DNA from: Epiperipatus broadwayi
Lineage: Eukaryota > Onychophora > Udeonychophora > Euonychophora > Peripatidae
DNA length: 64,000 bases
Reading direction: 5' to 3'
Assembly (NCBI GenBank): GCA_028023455.1
Contig: JAQFVV010006851.1
Location: forward strand, 62,001-126,000
Shown: positions 34,027-44,539 of the stretch, piece after piece
Position numbering within the stretch: position 1 is the stretch's first letter
How the letters are laid out: the number at the start of each line of letters is the position of its first letter
Made by a program: the position numbers and the translations under genes
The notes under the pieces: generated by a model
The model's database searches: none
What the model saw: the letters and a program-made list of their open reading frames with translations, nothing else
Told to the model about the DNA's origin: nothing

Positions 34027-35903
34027 TGTAATCGCCCACGCGACCGAGGCAACATCACTACCTCCGTTAATCCTTGCTTGACGATTCCTTTTTTTGTTGG
34101 CACCCGCTGTGTTCTTCTGTCCGGGGATTACATGATGTTCTGCGACGATAATTTCTAACACCCATACACGTACGCTTTATTTATTTTATACATAGATTCG
34201 AATCGAATCCCAGTAATAGGCGCCAGGAGAACTTTTAGAAGAGTCCGCCATGTATGTGCATAAGCCCACTCAATTATATCACAAAACATGCCCGTGCCTC
34301 GCTCCAGTCGGAAACATGAAACGAACACAGCCACAATTACCCTTCACACTACCTCCGTTATTATAATCATAGAAAGGCCCGCCCTACATCCCACAGAACA
34401 AATTAATCCAACTTAACTTTAGTCTAAAAGCATCACGACATAAGCATAAAATCAATAAAATCCCACCCCCAAAATATCAACTACATTCAGCATAAAATCA
34501 ATAAAATCCCACCCCCAAAATATCAACTGCATTCATTTCCATACAAACAAACTTACGCTAAAGCATTCATTCCGATATATATAAATTTATGTTGAAATTC
34601 CAAGCAATTAAATAACCAAAAAAAATTAATTAGCTTTAATCTGTTTAATAATGATTAACGCAGGTATGTGATCGGCAATCCGAGACAATTAACGGTAAAC
34701 TTCAAATTACTTTGCACATATTATTTCAGACTGTTGGTCAGTCGGCAAATTTATTAGGTAAACAATTCTCGAACTGTTCATAAATGATTAATATTAATTA
34801 TACTGTTTTAGATTAATGTCTTTCTAATAGTTCTGGATATTAAAGTTATTTCTTTAAGTGCACAATTGAATATAACAAATTTTACGATAGCTACCTGTGA
34901 AATGTAGAACGACTGTAATGGGATCCTGAGCGAAGCTTATTCTTTAATGAGGTATTCCGGCGATTTGCGCGGTCTCCAAGCGAGCGTGGTCCTAATATGA
35001 GGTTCTCCGGTGGTATGAGCATCTTGATGGCAATCAGCTGGTCTGGATGCGGAGGTCCGGCGGTCAAGCCGCGAATTCTATATTCAGCAATGCATGGCAG
35101 TTAGATTCATAATGTCTAATAAAAATCAAGTCTCTTAATAATTTCTCTAAAGAAGAGCACAACTGTCCTCTGAAAACGCTATTCGGCCTTTTTGATCTTT
35201 GCCTTCACGCCCTCACACCTTGAATTTTTCTCCTCCAATCAATCCCATGCACCTGTGAGTCCCTTTATTTGATAAGTCCATCGCGTGTCAGCTCAACTCT
35301 GAGATTTCTGGGATTGTTGACATTAGTTTGGAATTTAACCGTTTTTCTTAGGTATTGTTTCTCTGGGGACAGAAATCTGAGTCGTACAATAGCGGTGTAC
35401 ACTTTCTCACACCTCTGTTTCTAATTTTGGCTTGTTTTTATCTCGGCGTACCAGCACATATCCTGCCTATTGTTTCAATTTCTAATTTTACATTTACTAA
35501 TTACGTTTGTACAAATTAATCTGAGATTGCTTGGAATTTCAGAACATATTGCTAATTAATTTAAATTATTTGATAAAAGTTAAACTTGCGTTCAATCATT
35601 CTTCTTTAATTAATCAAAAATGAATAAAAAAAAAAACTACCACGACGGATTATAGATTTATTCTTAGCACACACACACAAAATAATAAAATAACAACAAT
35701 TTTTACTCTTTTTTTCAATAAATCTGACAGGTACTCTTATATAGCTGCGATCGGCTTTTAGAAACGGCTGTTCTTCGCTTATTATTAAAGCAAGACCGCT
35801 TTTATAAAAGTTTTGTCCCTGTCAGTTATTTCATCCATTGATTATAGTTAAATATACCCCCATACGCCTGGGTTTGAATACCATGTAATGCTATTCCGTT
35901 ACA
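34027..35903 (-). repeat. LTR element A, 5' LTR
   Basis: Pairs with 29348-31221. Most mismatches are CpG transitions, with this copy usually carrying TG or CA. Confidence 0.93.
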
Positions 35904-35909
35904 ATATAT
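35904..35909. repeat. Target-site duplication of LTR element A, right
   Basis: ATATAT, matching 29342-29347. After it, the RZ2 unit resumes with CATTGCAAGAAAAG. Confidence 0.65.
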
Positions 35910-36079
35910 CATTGCAAGAAAAGACCTCAAAGGTACATTTATGAAAAACAAATAACACAAGTTAAAAACTTGCATACGCTTGTATTTATGACTACAGATG
36001 GCGTTATACCAAAAACACCTTCAAGCGTTTGTTTACATAAATGTCAGAGCGTATTTCACTATCTCTAACTTAATTTCCA

Positions 36080-36109
36080 CCTTCATATCATGATTTTAAG
36101 CTATTTGCT
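36080..36109 (-). ncRNA. Half hammerhead, RZ2 copy C, cut at the inversion point
   Basis: Contains the 3' half (stem I 3' strand, stem III, one side of stem II) and stops in stem II at 36109, where the inverted half begins. The core GAAA is also mutated (TTTC to TTTT on the plus strand), so it is inactive on two counts. Confidence 0.78.
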
Positions 36110-36431
36110 GATGTTTATGTAAACAAACGCTTGAAGGTGTTTTTGGTATAACGCCATCTGTAGTCATAAATACAAGCGTATGCAAGTTTTTAACTTGTGT
36201 TATTTGTTTTTCATAAATGTACCTTTGAGGTCTTTTCTTGCAATGATATATATTGCAGAGACTTCTACTATGTGGTGATGCTGAACTGATATCAGACCCA
36301 TGTAGCTATCTGGCATGCGATGCTGAGTTTGAAGACATTACGTGTCTAAAAGATTCATGCTCGCAAGCTGAATAGAAACTGTTTCTTAAACGCTCAGAGT
36401 TTGTGTTTTAGATCTAGTTTCTTAATCCTGT

Positions 36432-36475
36432 CCTTCACTGACGATAGCAAATAGCTTGAAATCATGATATGAAGG
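36432..36475 (+). ncRNA. Hammerhead ribozyme, RZ2 copy D
   Basis: Core CTGACGA (36438-36444) differs from copy A at the variable N7 position only. All paired parts match copy A. Confidence 0.8.
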
Positions 36476-36830
36476 TGGAAAGTAAGTTAGAGATAGTGAA
36501 ATATGCTCTGACGTTTATGTAAACAAATGCTTGAAGGTGTTTTTGGTATAACGCCATCTGTAGTCATAAATATAAGGTATGAAAGTTTTTATCTTGTATT
36601 ATTTGTTTTTATAAATGATACCTTTGAGGTCTATTCTTGCAATGATATATATTGCAGAGACTTCTACTATGTGGTGATGCTGAACTGATATCAGACCCAT
36701 GTAGCTATCTGGCATGCGATGCTGAGTTTGAAGACATTACGTGTCTAAAAGATTCACGCTCGCAAGCTGAATAGAAACTGTTTCTTAAACGCTCAGAGTT
36801 TGTGTTTTAGATCTAGTTTCTTAATCCTGT

Positions 36831-36874
36831 CCTTCACTGATGATAGCAAATAGCTTGAAATCATGATATGAAGG
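36831..36874 (+). ncRNA. Hammerhead ribozyme, RZ2 copy E
   Basis: Core CTGATGA at 36837-36843, followed by stem II, GAAA, short stem III and TGAAGG (36869-36874), as in copy A. Confidence 0.8.
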
Positions 36875-37255
36875 TGGAAATTAAGTTAGAGATAGTGAAA
36901 TACGCTCTGACGTTTATGTAAACAAACGCTTGAAGGTGTTTTGGTATAACGCCATCTGTAGTCATATATATATATATATAATTATTTATTCAGCAAGCTG
37001 TTTCTTTTGACACATTAGAAAAATATAATCCTGGTTTGTTGCAATCCATGTAAAATCTTGATCTGTAGTTGGTCTGAGGATTATTTCAGGCAAGCAGTTA
37101 TTTTGGTTTGATAGATTTCAGGCTATGAATCTCAGCATAAAAATGGGTCATTTCTCTATGTGAATTCAAACTCCTGCTAAGAAAAACAGTCTACTATCTT
37201 GCCTTCTTACATCCTCATGGCAGTTCTTTTAGTAATTATTATAACTATCTTTGCA

Positions 37256-38093
37256 GCTAGATTTACTGTGGCCATTTTCTGCTACAGTTGCCAACTCTTC
37301 ACAAAATATTTTAGACAACTTTACAGCTAGCTCTTCTGCTAACTCTTATAAAACTGTCAGCAAAAAATTATTATCCAGACTACTCTCTTCAAAATCATTA
37401 TCAAAACTTTGCAGTTGGTCTAGTGGTCACTGCTTAAAATATTAAAAATTCTTCTGACCAACTCTTACAAAACTGCAAGCAGAACTAACTGATATTTTTT
37501 ATCAGTCTTTTATAAACTTGAGTAGGTTAAATGACAAAAACACAGTGGCTGTTTTCAATCTGTGTAATCCATTTGAAAACAAGCTGGAAATTTTTTTATC
37601 AAAGTGTGATATTAATGTTTTTACTTTAATCTTTGGAATTTGACCAAAGGTGTCATAATCCTTTAGAATTTTTAATCTACAAAGATTTTTAACTATATAG
37701 TAGAAATGCAAATAAGCATTAATTAAAAAAGATATTTTATACAAGTATTAATTAAAAGATTTTAAAAAATAAACTATGCTATTTTTTTGTTAATTTCAAA
37801 ATCAGAATTACAAATATTATTTATCAGACCTTTTTAAAATGCTTATTTCACAATGAAATTTTACTTTAAACCCAGAGTTATTTAACCCTTTACTTATTCT
37901 TATTTTATTTTAGGAAATGTAGAAAAATATCTACCAAATTTATGTCTGTGTCTATTTCTACTTTTTATTTTAATGAATGTAAAAAATAACTACTATAATT
38001 TTTGTCTGTGTTTATTTATAGTTTTCCTTTCAAAGAATTTAGAAAATATCTACTATAATTTTCATCTGTGTTTATTTCTAGTTTTCCTTTCAA

Positions 38094-38097
<4 letters not shown>
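37256..38097. repeat. Duplicated block, copy 1, with ~60-bp minisatellite
   Basis: Matches 39293-39945. The shared start is ACTGTGGCCATTTTCTGCTA. The right part (37910-38097) has three ~60-bp tandem units around TAGAAAATATCTACTATAAT and GTCTGTGTTTATTTCTAG. No conserved protein is seen. Confidence 0.7.

Positions 38098-38172
<75 letters not shown>
38098..38172. repeat. (TA)n(TG)n microsatellite
   Basis: About 16 TA then about 20 TG dinucleotides, a compound repeat at the end of the minisatellite. Confidence 0.9.
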
Positions 38173-38173
<1 letters not shown>

Positions 38174-39022
38174 ACTATATTAGTGTGTCTATGTAGTCCA
38201 ACTGGTTACATTGCCCTGGTCTGAAGGAAAAGGAAAAATAGAAATTAAACACATATCTAACAATATTTTACATAATTTACATGCATAATCAAAACAAAGT
38301 TTACATTGAAAACTATGTGCTCATCAATTCTTTGAGAGATTTGACAGATATCTGACAGTTAGCAGAATGAATAATGATCTGCAATTTTGAGATAGATAAA
38401 GAATTCAGCCCCTGGACTGTAAGTACACAATGCACCATGATCACCAAGAGTGCTACCTCAAATGAGATACAATAAGCTACTACAACCCTTATAAGGAAAA
38501 TGCAAAAACCTTGTGCAAAGCCTTCTTCCATGGAGGGACTGGAAAATACAAAACTATGCTGTGCTCCTTTTGAGTCTTATGGGCTGGAAAATACAAGCTA
38601 TGTTTTGCTCCTTTTTTTAGAGACTTTGAGGCTGGTATCATGGCAGGACTATATTAACTGCTCTATCACAAACAATATGAAATATAAAAAATAGGTTGGA
38701 ACAAATAGTGGAGATACTACACTCTCAGAGATGCATGAAAATATTGCATCCTCAAGCCAATGACAAAAATCTCTATCCATCATCAAAACTGAAAATACAG
38801 CTAAACAAACTTCAACAATCAAACACCAAATCTAACCTCCAAAATCATCGATTTTCTATTTAACTCCAAACATGAACCTCTCCAAACATACATAAAAATT
38901 ACTATTTTATAATGATCATCAATACTCTTGTCACATATTTCACAGTAATTTTTTTAATTAATTCTGCATAAAATGCATTTTTTTTCCTCAGGTGTGGCTT
39001 GAGATCAAGTTGATAATTTTGA

Positions 39023-39130
39023 AGTGATGGTCACCGTATGGGATCATCATCAGCCTATGTTGGGCAGCCATCTATAATGATTGCCACCGTATATGATCAT
39101 TATCAGCCCTAAGTTAGGTAACCATTTGCA
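39023..39130. repeat. Two-unit ~54-bp tandem repeat
   Basis: Two diverged units, each with ACCGTAT-GATCAT-ATCAGCC and a GGCAGCC/GGTAACC end. Confidence 0.55.
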
Positions 39131-39292
39131 ATAGGATGGGGGGTCTAGAAAATGGAAGAAAAAAGGGACTGAACCTGGGGTGATGGAAAATCATCATCAC
39201 TCCCAAGTAAACAAAATTTAAAATTTTTAAAAATTATAATATTTATATATATGATTATGAGATTAAAACATCTCCAAAATATCATTGAGAGA

Positions 39293-39945
39293 TCAGCTTT
39301 ACTGTGGCCATTTTCTGCTATAGTTACCCACTCTTTACAAAATATTTTAGCCAACTTTACTAGGTCTTCTGCTAACTCTTACAAAACTGCAAGCCAAACT
39401 GTTTTCTTCAAAATCACTATCAATACTGGAGGTAATTTGTTATCAGCCCTTTTATAGAATCATCTACGGTGATACCAGCAGATTGAATAAAAACAGAGTT
39501 TTTATTTTTATCTCACTAATTCCTTTGACAACATATACATGTTTTTACTTAGGGGATTTCTAATAAATACAAATTTTGTTTAATTAATTAAAATTTCAAA
39601 AACACAATAGGGTGTTTTTAAATTTCAAAATCAGAGTAATAATTAATAATAATGCATTATTTATATTTATTCAGACCTTTTTAAAATATTATTTCACAAT
39701 GAAATTTTACTTTAAACCCAGAGTTATTTAACCCTTTACTTATTCTTATTTTATTTTAGGAAATGTAGAAAAATATCTACAAAAATTTATGCCTGTGTTT
39801 ATTTCTACTTTTTATTTCAATGAATGTAGAAAATATCTACTATAATTTTTGTCTGTGTTTATTTCTAGTTTTCCTTTAAATGAATGTAGAAAATATCTAC
39901 TATAATTTTCATCTGTGTTTATTTCTAGTTTTCCTTTCAACTTTA
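39293..39945. repeat. Duplicated block, copy 2, with ~60-bp minisatellite
   Basis: Second copy of 37256-38097, about 190 bp shorter because of an internal length difference. It ends in the same three-unit minisatellite and has no TG repeat. Confidence 0.7.
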
Positions 39946-40699
39946 TATATAGGTGCATACACTATCATTAAAGATTATATAATTTAATTGTTTGCAATAT
40001 GTCAACATATAGTAGAATTATGTAACTAACTTAACATAACTGTCATTTCTAGTAACTTCAATAACATTGCATTGTGACAAGATTGATGGCTATTGAAAAT
40101 AGTTGCTATTTATTTGTCAATCACTTTATAATTGGATTGCTAAATGTCAATGTTTTTTTCTATTAATCGTTTTATCCTTAAGCAGCCAAATCACAACTAT
40201 TTTTAACAGCAGCACCATTCGACCTATTGTTCTAATTACACATGCCAAAAGTTTCTTCAAGACTTCTTTTTTTTGGCCTTCTTGTGAGCAAATATTTGAC
40301 TGCATTTAGCTCACACTCAGTTAAAAAACTTGAAAAATAAATAGTGATTATTATAAGTGTTATTTTAACTGCCTAAATTTCTATTTCAATAGTTTTATTC
40401 TCATAATTTGTAACATATTAAAAACTCTACAGAAAATATATAATAATTTTAAAAAATGGCAAATAAACCAAAAACAACTTACTCCACCAATCTTTTAGAA
40501 AATCTAATAAAATAAATTTATATATATAAAATCATGTCTTATATTTACATAAAAAATAAACAAAATTGAGAAAAAATATATTTTAAATAAAATATATAAT
40601 GACAATTGAAAGTAATATTTTTATAAACTGGTCACAGCCTTTCTCGACTACATATGTATTTCAATGATAATAAATCATATTTATTTGTAAGCTTATGTT

Positions 40700-41805
40700 T
40701 TCAGTCACATTGAATAATTAAAACGAGATATCATTTTATAACTCCTATAATTCCATTCAGTTCTCCCAGAATTCTGTTATTTTAATGATTGATAATTGAC
40801 AAATCATTAACATTTGACAATTTTATTGTGGCAACTTTCAATTTGTATATATTTTTTATTTTTATAATAAAATTTAAACCTATGTTTAGAAGTTCTATTA
40901 TGATCAAATATAACAGATGATAAAGGTTTATTTTTATTTTTTTCTAATTGTTCATCTTTTTGATCTCTTTTATGCAAAAGCATATGTTCTTTTTTCTAAT
41001 GTTCATTTACATTCACTTATGTATTGTAACTGCATATTTATATTAATTTAAATATAATACAATTTTGATGAAAACTTACATTTTTTTTATTTCTAGAGTT
41101 ATTAATTAATCTATTTATATTGTCAACAAATGTAAATATATTTGTTAATGATTTGATGAAAATTGGTTATAATAAAAATGTTATTACTAATAATGTTAAA
41201 AAAATTTAAAAGAGTCTCCAATATAATAAAATTAAAAATAATATCAAGATGAAATGGATTGCAATATCATTTATATCAAATAAATAAGTTAAGTTCATGA
41301 GAAAAAATTATAATGGCTTTAGTCAAATTGCTTTTTTTATCAAATAATGCAAATAGATTAATTAATTACTCTAAAAATAAAATTTTCAGTTTTAAAAAAA
41401 ACTTTTACTGTATATAAATTAATATGTAAATGTGACTTATAATATATTGGTAAATCTAAATGTACATTAGGAAAAAGAATAAAAAGCATATGTTTTATAT
41501 GAAAGAGTTCAAAAAAATAAACAATTAGAAAAGACAAAAATAAACCTTCATCATATGTTATATTTGATCATAATAAAACTTGTAAATATGGGTTTAAATT
41601 TGATTACAAAAATATAAAAATTATACAAATTGAATGTTGCCACAATTAATGTAAAATAAAAGAAGTTATATTAATTTCAATAAATCATCAAATATTAATG
41701 ATTTGTCAATAATCGGACATTAAAATAACAGAATTGTGTAAGAACTAAATGGAATTATGGAAGTTAAAAAGTAATATCTCATCTTGATTATTCAATATTA
41801 TATGG
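40700..41805. repeat. Large diverged foldback (inverted repeat, ~420-bp arms)
   Basis: Left arm about 40700-41130 and right arm about 41345-41805 are reverse complements with many differences. Examples are GATCAAATATAACA near 40909 against TGTTATATTTGATC near 41558, and AGAGTTATTAATTAATCTATTT near 41096 against AATAGATTAATTAATTACTCT near 41350. No transposase frame lies inside. It could be a foldback DNA element or another old head-to-head dimer. Confidence 0.65.
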
Positions 41806-43380
41806 TTGTATTGTTGACAAGAGCTAAAAGGAATATAGTAAAAAGTACTTCTAATAGAATAAGTTAAATTATATGAATATTATTGTATTCAATATATATA
41901 TATAACAGTTTCTATATGTCAAATATTTGTAAATAAAAAAATATAGTATTAAGAAAATTAACAAAAAAAAATATCAATTAGTTGAACCAGCAAATATTCA
42001 TAAACGATTTATTGTATGTTGCATAATTCAATCACATTCATTCAAAAATAAAAAATGTTATGTAACATATCTTTATATGTATAAAAATTTAAAATATGGC
42101 AATAATGTGTTGATTTTGACATTTCCAAGTTATTAATATTTCACAATTCACTATTATTGCAATTAAATGTGCATTGAATGATGTTCTTTTTATAAATAGC
42201 TTTTTCCCTATGGAAACAAAACTAGTCTTATCTTAGTAGCAATGTTGTTATGTTTTATGTGGTTTGAGTTCTGAATCTACTAACTAAGTCAACCATATTT
42301 GAAATTTTTATTTAAATTCTCATATGAACTCATAAAAAATGTTTTACTGCTTAACAAGTGGCATTATAGTGATGAGTACTATCACCTATTTCGGAACAAT
42401 TTGAGGTGTTATAATGGTGCTTCTATGTTATCATATATTTTTTTTGCTATTTTGTGGTAATCTCTGTTTGATGCTACATATTTTTTGCCATAGAATTATC
42501 ATGCAAATTTCCAAACTCAAATACAGATGACAGGACACTAATCGGTTATACCATAATACAAATAAGCAATAGCATTACTGGTTGGTCTCATACTTTTGAG
42601 AGTGTTTTTTTTTCTTTAGTATTTTAAAAAAATATATTATTTTCATTAATTTATTTACATATTTAAATTATTTATGCAATTTATTTGTAAAATTTTATAT
42701 TCAACACAAATAATGTGTGATTTTAATTATATGTATCTGTTTTTTTTTAAAAGGCAAGTCATTAAATCTGTAGTTATAATAAAGCAAAAAATACTATTTT
42801 CTAAAGTAATTTCTTTCATCAATAGCTAGTAAAATATACTTTTGTAAAATTTTAATAAGAATAATTGCAATTGTAAATTTTAATATATACTTTCAATGAT
42901 TTATGATGGAGAGAAATCTCAGATCTGTGGGCCAACTCTAATCTTTGAATATCTTCAATACGACTTTTAGACAATTGCAATAATGTATAAATAAATTTTC
43001 TGTAAAAACTTGTATTTAAATATCATCAGTGTATTGCTTATATTGTAAAATAAAATATTTATTCTTTTAGCTACATATTTTCTCTCTCCACTCTTTATAA
43101 TAATTCTAGTTCATTCTATTAGAAAATATATATATTATATGGTCTCTGTGATTACAGATTTCATCTATAATGTTGAGAGCATGTTTGTTTGTTTTATAGT
43201 GATTTTCATTGCTTATAAATATATATGAGAAAAATTATGATAGAAATTATCACTTGTTTTATTACTATTATTATTTTGCATTTATTTATTTTTTATTGGA
43301 ATGATTACATTAAATATGATAAGAAAAATGACACAGAAATTTGTGCATTTCTAAAGAAATGAACCAACGCATATTTTTTA
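41806..43380. other. AT-rich DNA, nothing recognised
   Basis: No supported coding or repeat feature. Confidence 0.5.
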
Positions 43381-43596
43381 ATGGAAAGAAATAATAAATT
43401 AATGTGCCTGATGTGTCAGGAAAGTATTCTGTTAATAAAGAACACAGCATTAAGAAGTCAAAACATTTTGATTTCAACAAAATTTTTGGAGAAAAATAAA
43501 TATTTAAATAGAATACTTGAAAAGGAGTTTTGTCAAGTGATTGACATGTTTTATAAAAAGTATAAACAAGATACAAAATTTAAAACGATTTTCTGA
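43381..43596 (+). pseudogene. Possible fragment of a zinc-finger (hAT-derived type) protein
   Basis: A 71-codon frame with CLMCQESILLIKNTALRSQN, which resembles the start of the Cys2-His2-like finger in hAT-transposase-derived proteins (CLxC...LRxH). The expected histidines are missing and nothing downstream supports a transposase. It could be chance. Confidence 0.25.
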
Positions 43597-43599
43597 AAG

Positions 43600-44339
43600 G
43601 ATTTTTATAAAAGATTGTGTTCTAGTTGCTTTCAAACTAATGTGTTCACAAAATAAAATAAAAAATTAAAATATGTCATGAAGAATTGTCACAAGGCAAT
43701 TTGGAAAACAACCACTAAATATGGAACAGTTATTTATAATAATAATGATGATGATGATAATAATAATGTTAATTTATTTTTAATTCACAAAAAATATTAT
43801 CCTTGTTTCCAAAAAGAAAATTTAAAGTAGTCTCTCAGTTATAAATGTTGCCCACTTCTAATTATTAGTCACATAATAATTCAATTTCAAATATCGTAAG
43901 CTATTTTTGAAATCGATAATTTTGTATGGACTACTAATAATATTATAAATATATAAATGACTATTGACAGAAACACGATTTCCCATCTCTATTTTATGAT
44001 ATCTCAACTAAATTAATTTCCATTTTAAAAGTGAATTTGAAACCTGAAATATGTTCATTATTTTTTATGAATAGACCAAGATTAAGATACAATTAAAATA
44101 GAACTTTATATTTACCATCTCAAATTAATATATTATTTTTAAATTTTGTAAAAGTATAAATTTGATCTTGTATGGCATTGTAGTGACTAGCAGCAAAACA
44201 AAAGTGCCCATCATAAATCGGACTAAAATCTCCCTTAATTTCAAGAATCAAGTCAGAAAAGTTACTTATTCGAATACGATAAGCCTTATTTTATTATTCA
44301 TCACATGGAGCTATGGAATAAATCCCGCATTCCAATGTA
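43600..44339. other. AT-rich DNA, nothing recognised
   Basis: Short AT-rich stretch with a (GAT)n-like run near 43745-43765. No feature supported. Confidence 0.5.
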
Positions 44340-44539
44340 CATTTTAAAAAATGAGCTGCCTATGGAATCGGACATATTAAATATTTGTAGCATTAAAACT
44401 AGAACCCTTATAAAAAAAATCATCAATAACTGCAAAAAAGAAAATCCATACTAATCCATATAAATTTAAAATAGTCAGTACTAAAATCTATCAAAATTTA
44501 TATAAAAAATCTATAAAAATTCTTCAAAATGATAATAAT

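Larger units (their letters stand above)
29348..35903 (-). mobile_element. LTR element A: gag-only Ty3/gypsy-type LTR retrotransposon
   Basis: 6.56 kb with LTRs of 1874 and 1877 bp (TG...CA ends) and a 2.8-kb internal region. The primer binding site, gag and polypurine tract all place it on the minus strand. The internal part has a leader, one intact gag frame and about 870 bp without coding content. No pol genes are present, so it resembles the TR-GAG class that depends on other elements for enzymes. The LTRs are about 99% alike by eye. It inserted in the RZ2 array, so the array is older. Confidence 0.9.
28577..36968. mobile_element. RZ2: head-to-head hammerhead-repeat array, split by LTR element A
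   Basis: Unit about 404 bp. Unit A is 28577-28980. Unit B starts at 28981, is interrupted at 29347 and resumes at 35910. Unit C is 35941-36109 and ends at an inversion. Inverted pieces follow at 36110-36214, 36215 to about 36611, and about 36612-36968. Without the LTR element the array is about 1.8 kb. Each complete unit has a 44-nt hammerhead, on the minus strand left of the inversion and on the plus strand to its right. The block 28845-28940 is similar to 645-745 of RZ1 and lies at nearly the same distance from the cleavage site, so the families share ancestry. There is no conserved open frame. Confidence 0.85.

Noticed and set aside
33895-34161. 88-codon minus-strand frame
   Set aside because: Spans the LTR edge and the primer binding site, so it is not a gene.
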